The position numbers and the translations under genes were made by a program. From assembly GCA_937124615.1 (NCBI GenBank), contig CAKZKR010000063.1, positions 1 to 64,000 of the forward strand: a stretch of 64,000 nucleotides of DNA, given 5' to 3'. Each line of letters starts with the position of its first letter. The first letter of the stretch is position 1. The DNA is from an uncultured bacterium. Its GTDB lineage: Bacteria; Hydrogenedentota; Hydrogenedentia; Hydrogenedentales; Hydrogenedentaceae. The notes beneath the pieces are model-generated. The model did no database searches. It was given only the letters and a program-made list of their open reading frames with translations, and had not been told where the DNA came from. Shown piece after piece: positions 35,725 to 44,264 of the stretch.

Positions 35725-37820
35725 TACAGTTCAATTTGTCCCTCAATTTCAACTTTAACGGAACTATCTATTTCATTATACGAAAGAACGCGCACTTTGG
35801 GTAATTTTCGTTCCAGAATTCGATGCAGAAACCGACGAACATTCGCCGTACAAACGACAATAGGTTCATATCCTTCTAATACAAGTCGTTGAATAGCCCG
35901 GGCTGTACTTTCACAGATCTGTTGTGAACGCTGAGGGGAGACAGGAATGTACTCCCCACCTTCTCCTCTTTTTACGGCTTCTAAAATCTCCTGTTCTAAT
36001 GAAGGGGAGAGGGTAACAATTCGTAGAGTATTATTTTCATCAACAAGGGGGGCACAAATGGTTCGTGCTAAAGCATGACGAACATATTCCGTTAATACAT
36101 CTGTATCTTTTGTCCGAGGACCGTAATCACATAATACCTCACATATAATTTCAAGGTTACGAATCGACACACGCTCACGAAGCAGGTTTTGCAATACCTT
36201 TTGAACTTCACCATACGAGAGGATATTTGGTATCAATTCATCCACGACCGTAGGGGATGCCTGTTTCAGCCGTTTTAATAACCGTTGCACCTCTTCACGG
36301 GTTAACAATTCTCCTGCATGTGTTGAGAGAATTTCAGATAGATGGGTTGCCAGAACCGCAGATGGCTCTACTACGGTGTAACCGGCACTTTCCGCTTGTT
36401 CCTTTTGATTTGCAGGGATCCATAATGCAGGAAGACCAAAGGACGGTTCTGTAGTTTCAATCCCTCTTATATTTTCATCAACAATTCCCGGATTCATAGC
36501 GAGGTAATGGTCGGGAAGTAACTCAAAAGAACCCACAGTTGCCTCGCGGATTTTAATACAATATTGTGTGGGTTTTAGCAAAAGATTATCTACAATTCGA
36601 ACCACAGGAACAACAAAACCCATTTGCAAAGCCATCTGTTCGCGGATTTTCTGGACACGAGAAAGCAAATCCCCTCCCTGAGAGCGGTCTGCTAATTTTA
36701 TCAATGCAAATCCCAATTCAACTTTAATGGGGTCAATAGTTAGTAATGCTTCTGCCCGTTCTGTTGGGCTTTCTGTTTTTTCTTTTGCTTTCTTGCTAAT
36801 TTCTTCTTCCTGTTTTGCTCTTGTTTCCTTTTCCTTTTGTACCTGTGTGGACATGTATGCGATGAAAGCAAGGACCAATGCAACCATAATGAAAGGTCCA
36901 AAAGGCATACCGGGGACTATCCCGAAAAGGGCTAACAATCCGGCAGATACTCCTAACGCTCGGGGATAACGACTGAATTGTATTGTAAAGTCCGCACCCA
37001 AACTGGTCTCTTCGGATACCGTTCGTGTAACAACCAGACCTGCTGCAGTTGAAATCATCAATGCGGGAATTTGTGAAACCAGACCGTCACCAATTGTAAG
37101 TTGTGTGTATATCCGTGCCGCATCCGAAAAAGACAGGCCATTCATCAATACGCCGATTACAAGTCCAACAGAAATGTTTACTATTGTGATAATCAATCCT
37201 GCGATAGCATCCCCTCTAACAAATTTTGTGGCCCCATCCATCGCACCATAGAAGTCTGCTTCGCGTTCAATATCGCGTCGCCGTTGGCGGGCTTGTTCTT
37301 CTGTAATAAGTCCTGCATTCAAATCTGAGTCAACTCCCATCTGTTTCCCCGGCATTGCATCCAATGTGAACCGAGCAGCTACTTCGGATATGCGGGTGGC
37401 TCCCCGCGTTATCACGACAAATTGGATAACTACAAGGATGATAAAAATCACGATGCCTACAAAAATGTTTCCATAAGTTACAAAAGTTCCAAAGGCACGA
37501 ATAACCGAACCTGCATCTGCCTGAGCCAGGATTAACCGTGTTGAGGCCACATTAAGGCTTAATCGGAATAATGTGAGTATGAGAAGTAATGATGGGAAAA
37601 TAGAAAAATCTACAGCCCGTTGTAAATACATCGATGATAGGAGGACCACTACGGAAAGAGAAATATTCAATGTTAATAACAAATCCATCAATACTTTGGG
37701 TATTGGAATTATAAGTACTACCAGTACACCGACAACGCAAATAGCGAGAGCAATATCGGGACTTCGTGCTAAATTCCAGATATTTGTCTGTTGAATGCGT
37801 GTTGCTGGTGCTACCGCCAT
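35724..37820 (-). CDS. flhA: Flagellar export gate protein FlhA
   Basis: A 698-residue membrane protein of the flagellar type III export gate. About eight N-terminal helices include the FHIPEP-type signature region (LTLFRLSLNVASTRLIL, then YGNIFVGIVIFIILVVIQFVVITRG). The loop ARFTLDAMPGKQMGVDSDLNAG is typical. The C-terminal cytoplasmic domain (from about 345) forms the substrate-docking ring. Length matches the family. It lies 9 nt after flhB. Confidence 0.96.
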   Translation of the reverse strand: MAVAPATRIQQTNIWNLARSPDIALAICVVGVLVVLIIPIPKVLMDLLLTLNISLSVVVLLSSMYLQRAVDFSIFPSLLLILTLFRLSLNVASTRLILAQADAGSVIRAFGTFVTYGNIFVGIVIFIILVVIQFVVITRGATRISEVAARFTLDAMPGKQMGVDSDLNAGLITEEQARQRRRDIEREADFYGAMDGATKFVRGDAIAGLIITIVNISVGLVIGVLMNGLSFSDAARIYTQLTIGDGLVSQIPALMISTAAGLVVTRTVSEETSLGADFTIQFSRYPRALGVSAGLLALFGIVPGMPFGPFIMVALVLAFIAYMSTQVQKEKETRAKQEEEISKKAKEKTESPTERAEALLTIDPIKVELGFALIKLADRSQGGDLLSRVQKIREQMALQMGFVVPVVRIVDNLLLKPTQYCIKIREATVGSFELLPDHYLAMNPGIVDENIRGIETTEPSFGLPALWIPANQKEQAESAGYTVVEPSAVLATHLSEILSTHAGELLTREEVQRLLKRLKQASPTVVDELIPNILSYGEVQKVLQNLLRERVSIRNLEIICEVLCDYGPRTKDTDVLTEYVRHALARTICAPLVDENNTLRIVTLSPSLEQEILEAVKRGEGGEYIPVSPQRSQQICESTARAIQRLVLEGYEPIVVCTANVRRFLHRILERKLPKVRVLSYNEIDSSVKVEIEGQIEL

Positions 37821-37829
37821 ATATTAATC

Positions 37830-38948
37830 CTACGCTGTTTTTCGATTTTCTTTTAAGAGAAATTTTTCTCGTTCGTGTCGTTTTTCTTCTCTGCGGTCAA
37901 TACGATACACAAAAGCTAAAACTTCCGCAACGGCACGGAACAAAGTTTCAGGAACGATCTGACCAACCTCAACTGTCTTAAACAAGGTCCGTGCTAATTC
38001 CGGTTTCTGCACTATCGGGACTTGATGATGAACTGCAATTTCCCGGATTCGGGCTGCTATGATTCGAACACCTTTTGCGATAACTACGGGTGCCGGCATG
38101 GTGTTCATATCATATCGTAGAGCAACTGCATATTCCGTTGGGTTTGTTATAATAACATCGGCTTTAGGGACTTCACGCAACATCCGCTGATAAGCGATTT
38201 GTCGTTGCATCTGGCGAACACGCCGTTTTATAGCCGGGTCTCCTTCCATTTCTTTCATCTCTTCACGCATTTCACGAACGGTCATCCGCAAATCCTGTTC
38301 GCGTTGCCACCACTGGAAGCCATAGTCCGCAACCCCTAATACCAGCATAACAAGAGCCACACGCCACCATACTGCGAGGAATAAGTCTCCACAAACATAC
38401 AAAATATCTACAATGGAATAGTTCGGAAGAACAACAAGTTCATGCCAGCGATTGCGAAGAGCATAATAGACCATTACTAATAAAAGAACTAACTTTGCTA
38501 TGTTTTTCCCTAATTCATATAAAGCCCGTAAAGAAAAGAAACGGTTAAATCCAGAGATGGGATTGATACGATTCAATTTTGGCATAAGGGGTTTTCCTGT
38601 CCAGAGCAAACCTACTTGGGCGTATGCTATAGCCAAACCCGCTGCCATCATTATCAAAATATATGGTAGCGAACCCATGCCTATGTATAGGCCTATTTCG
38701 AGCATTAAGGGTTGAAGTTGTGAAGAATCATAAAGAGGCCTCCATGGTTCCTCAAAGTAATATCTCATTACACGAAGTAAATGTTGAAAGGTCAAAGGTG
38801 CAACAAACCATAAAGCAACCATAGCAGAACTCAAGCCTATGGCCGAAGTCAATTCCTGACTTCGGGTTACATTCCCTTCTTCCCTCGCCCGCTCTTTTTT
38901 TCGCGGGGTAGGGGGAAATACTTTTTCGCCTCCGACATCTTCGGGCAT
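37830..38948 (-). CDS. flhB: Flagellar export switch protein FlhB
   Basis: A 372-residue inner-membrane protein that switches substrate specificity of the export apparatus. Four helices lie between about 32 and 210, and the cytoplasmic domain follows. The autocleavage motif is N269-P270-T271-E272 (ITNPTEYAVALRYD), where many homologues have NPTH; the Asn-Pro bond that is cleaved is retained. The N-terminus contains the typical KVFPPTPRKKERAREEGNVTRSQEL. It is 6 nt from fliR. Confidence 0.95.
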   Translation of the reverse strand: MPEDVGGEKVFPPTPRKKERAREEGNVTRSQELTSAIGLSSAMVALWFVAPLTFQHLLRVMRYYFEEPWRPLYDSSQLQPLMLEIGLYIGMGSLPYILIMMAAGLAIAYAQVGLLWTGKPLMPKLNRINPISGFNRFFSLRALYELGKNIAKLVLLLVMVYYALRNRWHELVVLPNYSIVDILYVCGDLFLAVWWRVALVMLVLGVADYGFQWWQREQDLRMTVREMREEMKEMEGDPAIKRRVRQMQRQIAYQRMLREVPKADVIITNPTEYAVALRYDMNTMPAPVVIAKGVRIIAARIREIAVHHQVPIVQKPELARTLFKTVEVGQIVPETLFRAVAEVLAFVYRIDRREEKRHEREKFLLKENRKTA

Positions 38949-38954
38949 AACTGG

Positions 38955-39749
38955 TTATCCTAAACCTCGCATAAAAAGTTGAACTTCACGGACCATTTCG
39001 CGGGCCATATCTTCAAATACACCAATATAAATACCTAATGAAATTCCTACAACAATCATCCCTAACCCGACGGTAATTGGGAAACCAATCACTAGAAGAT
39101 GTATTTGCGGAATAGCCCTTCCTAATATCCCCATCACCGCATAAGTTAGTATCATCGTTACAATCACAGGTCCCGCAAGACGAACCCCATATACAAACAT
39201 TGTTTGTCCCCATTTTGTTATTTCCCATCCAAAACCTTTATCAATAGGGCTTATCAGCCCTATTGGAAGTGTTTTATAACTATCTCCTAATACTTGTAAT
39301 ACGACCAGATGACTGTTTGTCCACAGGAAAAACATTCCCCAAAGAATAAAAAGATAAAAACCAAAAATAGGAAATTGTGTTTCCATCGCGGGATTGAATA
39401 TGTTCATCATCCCAAAACCGCTTTGTAAATCCATAATTTCACCTGCAATTTGAACAGCGGAAAACATTAAAGAGACAATAAACCCCATCCCAATACCGAT
39501 TAATAATTCATAAGCACCTACTACAAGGAAAGTCCCGAAACTGCGAGGAATTCCCTGAGGCAGTGGAGACATAATAGAAACCAGAATAATAGCAATTAAT
39601 CCTGCTAACCCTGCTTTTACCATCATGGGCACATTACGCGAACCTAAAATTGGCATGGAAACAAGAAGCCCCGACACCCGTATTAGAACAAGAATAAAAA
39701 ATAAAAATACATCTACTTCAAATATTCGTATTGGTAGAAATTCATCCAT
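38955..39749 (-). CDS. fliR: Flagellar export protein FliR
   Basis: A 264-residue membrane protein with about six helices, a component of the FliPQR export gate. Family motifs include RVSGLLVSMPILGSRNVPMMVKAGLAGLIA and AGEIMDLQSGFGMMNIFNPAME. A charged end follows the last helix. It lies 14 nt after fliQ and 6 nt before flhB. Confidence 0.94.
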   Translation of the reverse strand: MDEFLPIRIFEVDVFLFFILVLIRVSGLLVSMPILGSRNVPMMVKAGLAGLIAIILVSIMSPLPQGIPRSFGTFLVVGAYELLIGIGMGFIVSLMFSAVQIAGEIMDLQSGFGMMNIFNPAMETQFPIFGFYLFILWGMFFLWTNSHLVVLQVLGDSYKTLPIGLISPIDKGFGWEITKWGQTMFVYGVRLAGPVIVTMILTYAVMGILGRAIPQIHLLVIGFPITVGLGMIVVGISLGIYIGVFEDMAREMVREVQLFMRGLG

Positions 39750-39763
39750 CCATAATCAATCCT

Positions 39764-40036
39764 TCATAGTCGGGAAAATTCAAGAATTTGATTAAACAGG
39801 TCCTGAGTGAAAACAATCAGAACACTCGAAATCCATGGCAACGCAATTAAAAATACTATAAAAACCGCTAATATCTTTGGCACAAAAGTCAGTGTAATTT
39901 CCTGTATCTGTGTTACCGATTGTAGAATGCTGATAATAAGTCCAACCAACATCCCTGTGAGCAACATGGGCGCGGAAACCATCAGCGTTATCCAGATAGC
40001 CTTTCTACCAACTTCTACGAGAATATCTGTTGACAT
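39764..40036 (-). CDS. fliQ: Flagellar export protein FliQ
   Basis: A 90-residue two-helix membrane protein of the export gate, with the motifs GLIISILQSVTQIQEITLTFVPKI. It is the first gene of the local flagellar operon. FliP, which normally precedes it, is not upstream; no FliP-like ORF is found anywhere in this window. Confidence 0.93.
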   Translation of the reverse strand: MSTDILVEVGRKAIWITLMVSAPMLLTGMLVGLIISILQSVTQIQEITLTFVPKILAVFIVFLIALPWISSVLIVFTQDLFNQILEFSRL

Positions 40037-40653
40037 GTATTAACCCTTATGACCTATTATGATATGAATTTTTTCCTTTTCTGTTATTTCCATAAAAGGA
40101 TTTCTTTTTACATATCCTAATTTCTAAACATATTATATCAAAAATCACATTATATAGAGTGCAAATTATTACAATACCACAATATATTGTAAAAGTCAAG
40201 AAAAATTTCAAAGAGATCCCCTTATTCCTGATTTAAAATGTCAAGATATTTTTTGTATACAAAAACTCTATTTCGTTTCCTCCCCGTAATTCGCTTTTTC
40301 ACATCAGGAAGAATCAGACCTCTGATGATATCTCTTTGTTTTTTCCTTTTAACCAAAATAGATCTCTCCCGAGTTGGTATGTTATATGGTGGGAAGTCTT
40401 ATATCTTCTATGTATTTCTATGTGATTTCTTTGGGGAAAAAATTAAATTACAGAGAAGACAGAGAGAAACTTTTCTTTTAGATTATTTTCAGTTTGTTAA
40501 AAAAGAACTTAGAAGTTAAAGTTTATCAAGCAGCATATTTTTTAGTTATATAAGAAAGGTTAATGTAATAAAACAAAAAAAAGAAAGAATATATACCCAA
40601 TAATTACTAATTTTTTTAAGACATTAGTTTGTAGATTTATTATAAGGTTTGAT
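40037..40653. other. 617-nt non-coding region upstream of fliQ
   Basis: AT-rich, with no gene I can support. It holds an extended -10 for fliQ, the perfect palindrome TTTTTGTATACAAAAA at 40250-40265, the self-complementary ACAATATATTGT at 40179-40190 (inside the inverted pair TTACAAT/ATTGTAA), and a CATCAG/CTGATG pair at 40302/40322. A 93-codon ORF at 40238-40519 shows no family motif and no good RBS. Confidence 0.6.
40132..40140 (-). promoter_or_regulatory. Candidate extended -10 promoter of the flagellar operon
   Basis: TGATATAAT on the minus strand, 96 nt before fliQ. No -35 match is seen at 17 nt. It may instead use a different sigma factor; I saw no sigma-28 or sigma-54 consensus. Confidence 0.4.
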
Positions 40654-43314
40654 TTATTTTTCAACATTCCAACCGCGAATACCGAATAGAGGGAATTCGG
40701 TATCGGTTAAAACATTGTTGGGTACTTTTGCATGTATTGTGGTTTCTTCTCCGGGTCGCAGGACAATCCCTCCTTCTGACCAATAAACACGAGGGAGTTC
40801 ATAGCCGGGTCTGGATGAAGAATACAATTCGGGAATAAGCATAAACGCTATGTGCTTTCCGTTATTCTTTATCTGCACTTCAAACACTCTATCTTGTTCA
40901 GTCTTTGAAATTTCCTTCCCTTCCATAAATATTTTTGTTTTTTCCAATTCATTCAATTTTGTAAAGTCTGCTTTTGATTTGGGTTTTGTGTAGAAAATAC
41001 CTTTTAGATTGTGTCCTGAAACGCCCGGAATATCAGGTGTTATAGAGAGCCAGTAAGTATTCGTTGTGATAAGATTATCATTTTCATCCTGCAATTGTAG
41101 ACGAAGGAAGAACATCGGTTTTCTTTGTTCTTCCGGAATATCTACTGGAAAAATCTTTGTCTTCCCATCCTTGTCTACAGAAACATTCTCTTCCTTTTTT
41201 GTCCAGAAGATGTCCCCGTTGAGATTGAAAGCCTCCGCAGATACCTTTAAGTTTGAAAAACTTTTCCGATAACTGTTCACAACCCATATATATTCATCGT
41301 CATAAGCATATTGAACATGAAGGGGCTCACATGCTTTTTTAGCACCATAATATGCAGATGTAGGACGAAGATACCAGTCCACATATTGCCAGGTAAGACT
41401 CGCAGGCCATGCGGTATCATACTTCCAGGTAGTAATCCCTGTGGCTTTATATTTGTTTCGTGCGTAGGCTTCAAACATTCCTCTGGCACTGTTGAAATTC
41501 ATGGCTTCTACTTTTCGAGAAAAGTCATCAAGGTCCTGTGCAGGTCCATAACAATCATTTAAAGCATCTCGCAACGCATAGAAATAACTTCCCTCCTGAG
41601 TAACTGTATGGAAAGACCATGCTTCTGTATCTAACGCAGGCCACAACTGCTCTGGTGGTAACATTTCCCTCAAACTTGTAGGGGATGCGATAATTCCACC
41701 GATACCTCCGGACTGTGCAAATCCCCAGGCTCCGTCATGCGTCCGTAGATAATAATGAGACGGTCCTGCGTATGTCCAAAGTTCGCGGGTGCCTGTGCGG
41801 GTACCTCCTGTGGAGCGACGAGTTGTAGTTACAAAGGTTCCCGAATGAGGCTGGTAAGTCCGTTTAACCCGGTGTTTTTCAATCAAGTCTTTATATGCCT
41901 TATCCAACTTTTCAGATGGAAATGTTTCATCATGTCCCAAAAAATGCACCAAACTTGGGTGATTCCGGATTCGTAACATCATATCCTCAATACATTGAAT
42001 TGCCAAATCTTCTTCCAGAATGGTTCTTCCAAAAATCTGTTGCGTGACCATAACACCGTACTCATCGCACAGGTCATAGAACATATCTGTTTCACGAATG
42101 GAAAATCCCTCCGAGCGGAGCATATTCAGCCCAGCCTCTTTTGCAAAACGGATTAAGGCTTCATATCTTGTTTTCGTAAGACGAAGTAGCATGTCTGAGG
42201 TCATCCAGGCTCCACCTCGAATTAAAATTTTCTCGCCGTTGATGTAGTAGACACGCCAATCTTCTTCATTTAGTTCCGTGTGAACCTCCCGAATACCAAA
42301 TCTCGTATGAGCGGTATCGGCCACTTTCCCCTGAACAAGAACTTCCATATTGAGCGTGTATAAATTCTGTTCCCCTAACGGTGCCGGCCACCAAACACGG
42401 GGAGAATGAAACTGCAAAATAGGGTACTCTTCCGAATTAAAAATGATTTCACGCTTTTCTTTCGGATTTAATTTGACTGTTTGTTCAAAAGTTTGGTCCT
42501 CAATGGTTCCCTTTACTATAGTTTCCACTTCTTGATCTATTAAATTGGTTATCCATGCAGAGACGGTTAAATTTGCTCTGTCCATTGAGGGCCAATTCAG
42601 TTGAGTTTCAACATAGGGATATCTTAATGCAACAGTTCCCTGCGATTTAATATATACGGGTTGCCATATTCCCATGTTCAAATCCGGTGGTTGTGGATTG
42701 TGGTCATCCCAACCGGTAGTTGCTTCTATTTGCTTCGTGTCGTAATCTTTATCTGGTAAAAGACCGGGGGGATATATTTTTACCGCTAATACATTTTTCC
42801 CACCATATTTCAGGTCTCGGGAAACAAGAAACTCGAAGCGACGAAACATTCCGCGCACTTCGGAACGGTCAGCAATTTTCTTCCCATTTAGCCAGATTTC
42901 TGCTTCATAGTTAATACCATCGAAATGAAGCGTGCATTCCATTCCTTCCCATTCCGAAGAAACCTCAAATTCAGTTCGATACCACCAGGGGTCGCGAAAA
43001 GGACTATTTTCTGGCATAACCAACCACAGGTCCTCTCTGTAACCCGGTACCTTTTTCAAATTTGTTCCATAATATAAGTTAGGATAAACACCGCTATCTT
43101 CGAGCACAGCCAGCACCGTATTCGGGACTTTCGTTTTATACCAGTTGTCGATTATACAATCTGTTGTTGATAAAACATTTCCTTCCGTCAATAATCCTTT
43201 AGAGGTTTGCACCTGCCAGTTATGTTCCAGGGGTAAAATGTCCGCAAAACCCAACTTTAAAAAAAACATCAGGCTAATTAATAAAGTGTTCCGTATTATT
43301 TTCATATTCTTCAT
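40654..43314 (-). CDS. GH2-family glycoside hydrolase, exo-beta-glucosaminidase/beta-mannosidase-like
   Basis: An 886-residue secreted protein. The start at 43314 is fixed by AAGGAG 6 nt upstream and an immediate signal peptide; an earlier in-frame ATG at 43380 lacks both. It has an N-terminal jelly-roll domain (30-225; WWYRTEFEV, FDGINYEAEIWLNG), Ig-like domains, a (beta/alpha)8 core (350-700) and C-terminal Ig-like domains. The acid/base region reads RNHPSLVHFLGHDE, placing D462 where CsxA-type exo-glucosaminidases use Asp rather than the GNE glutamate of other GH2 enzymes. The nucleophile position expected near 535 (GFAQSGGIGG) appears to lack Glu, so activity is uncertain. It probably acts on a polysaccharide in the periplasm. 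Confidence 0.85.
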   Translation of the reverse strand: MKNMKIIRNTLLISLMFFLKLGFADILPLEHNWQVQTSKGLLTEGNVLSTTDCIIDNWYKTKVPNTVLAVLEDSGVYPNLYYGTNLKKVPGYREDLWLVMPENSPFRDPWWYRTEFEVSSEWEGMECTLHFDGINYEAEIWLNGKKIADRSEVRGMFRRFEFLVSRDLKYGGKNVLAVKIYPPGLLPDKDYDTKQIEATTGWDDHNPQPPDLNMGIWQPVYIKSQGTVALRYPYVETQLNWPSMDRANLTVSAWITNLIDQEVETIVKGTIEDQTFEQTVKLNPKEKREIIFNSEEYPILQFHSPRVWWPAPLGEQNLYTLNMEVLVQGKVADTAHTRFGIREVHTELNEEDWRVYYINGEKILIRGGAWMTSDMLLRLTKTRYEALIRFAKEAGLNMLRSEGFSIRETDMFYDLCDEYGVMVTQQIFGRTILEEDLAIQCIEDMMLRIRNHPSLVHFLGHDETFPSEKLDKAYKDLIEKHRVKRTYQPHSGTFVTTTRRSTGGTRTGTRELWTYAGPSHYYLRTHDGAWGFAQSGGIGGIIASPTSLREMLPPEQLWPALDTEAWSFHTVTQEGSYFYALRDALNDCYGPAQDLDDFSRKVEAMNFNSARGMFEAYARNKYKATGITTWKYDTAWPASLTWQYVDWYLRPTSAYYGAKKACEPLHVQYAYDDEYIWVVNSYRKSFSNLKVSAEAFNLNGDIFWTKKEENVSVDKDGKTKIFPVDIPEEQRKPMFFLRLQLQDENDNLITTNTYWLSITPDIPGVSGHNLKGIFYTKPKSKADFTKLNELEKTKIFMEGKEISKTEQDRVFEVQIKNNGKHIAFMLIPELYSSSRPGYELPRVYWSEGGIVLRPGEETTIHAKVPNNVLTDTEFPLFGIRGWNVEK

Positions 43315-43424
43315 GGTTCGCTCCTTTGAATAATGGGATAGTACCTTTCTATTTTTATAAGTATGTTCAAACGATAACATACATTCAACTATAAGACATT
43401 AAAAATGCAAGAAAGTTTCTTTTG

Positions 43425-43433
43425 TGATATACT
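43425..43433 (+). promoter_or_regulatory. Candidate extended -10 promoter of adk
   Basis: TGATATACT lies 61 nt before the adk start, in the divergent gap with the GH2 gene. No -35 is apparent. Confidence 0.4.
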
Positions 43434-43494
43434 ATTACCTCTTTGTGTTATTAACGAATAGGTAAACTTAAAAATAATTCAGGAGGGTATCCTT

Positions 43495-44241
43495 ATGGCA
43501 AATGAAGGTGTAATAAATGCATGGCTCTATGGAACTGAATGTAAAAGCGACCTGCCGAAACCTGCCCGCCCATTGCACATAGTTCTTTTAGGAGCGCCAG
43601 GAATTGGAAAGGGGACGCAAGCAGAATACCTGAGCAAGAAATATGGGGCGGTTCAACTATCCACAGGAGATGTATTTCGTGCTGCGAAAAACACTCCGGA
43701 AGAAAAATTAAGTCCCGCAATGCAAGAGGCCATGATTGCAATGAAGGCAGGAAAACTTGTATCGGATGAGACCGTTATTAACCTTGTTCGTGAACGAAAA
43801 AATTGTTTAAGTAGTGGATATGGCTTTTTATTGGATGGCTTTCCAAGAACTGTCCATCAAGCAGAAGCCTTAAAAGAGTTATTAGCAGAACTAAATATTA
43901 AATTAGATGTTGTACTTAACTATGTTCTGGATACGGAGGAGGTTGTGAAACGGTTGAGTGGGAGACGGACCTGCAAACAATGCAAGGGAACAGCCCATAT
44001 CATTTTCAATCCACCCAAAGTGGAAGGTATATGCGATAAGTGTGGCGGTGAGTTGTTCCAGCGTGAAGATGATCAGCCTGAGGCGATTCGCGTGCGGTTA
44101 AGAACTTATGAAGAAAGCACAGCACCCTTGGCAGATTATTATGAGAAAGAAGGACTTTTACTTACCATTACCGCTGATGGCTCACCGGACGAAGTGTTCC
44201 AAAAAACAGAACAACTTTTGAAAGAACGGTTAGGTATTTAA
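43495..44241 (+). CDS. adk: Adenylate kinase with zinc-type LID and N-terminal extension
   Basis: A 248-residue enzyme that balances ATP, ADP and AMP. The P-loop is GAPGIGKGT (33-41), with the AMP site STGDVFR and DGFPRT (DGFPRTVHQAEAL). The LID carries a four-Cys zinc site: CKQC (about 161-164) and CDKC (about 181-184). Compared with the usual start, there are about 27 extra N-terminal residues (MANEGVINAWLYGTECK...). A strong AGGAGG 8 nt upstream (43481-43486) supports this long start. It is followed by the repeat at 44244. Confidence 0.93.
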   Translation: MANEGVINAWLYGTECKSDLPKPARPLHIVLLGAPGIGKGTQAEYLSKKYGAVQLSTGDVFRAAKNTPEEKLSPAMQEAMIAMKAGKLVSDETVINLVRERKNCLSSGYGFLLDGFPRTVHQAEALKELLAELNIKLDVVLNYVLDTEEVVKRLSGRRTCKQCKGTAHIIFNPPKVEGICDKCGGELFQREDDQPEAIRVRLRTYEESTAPLADYYEKEGLLLTITADGSPDEVFQKTEQLLKERLGI

Positions 44242-44243
44242 AA

Positions 44244-44261
44244 GTCGGACTCGTCGGACAG
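44244..44261. repeat. Two 9-bp units of the TCnGAC repeat
   Basis: GTCGGACTC and GTCGGACAG lie in tandem between the converging adk and DprA-like genes. They match the units at 29727-29758 in sequence, spacing and position (convergent gene ends). Confidence 0.7.
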
Positions 44262-44264
44262 TTC

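Noticed and set aside
40238-40519. 93-codon plus-strand ORF between fliQ and the GH2 gene
   Set aside because: No family motif, no good RBS, low-complexity hydrophobic composition in an AT-rich region. I treat it as chance.
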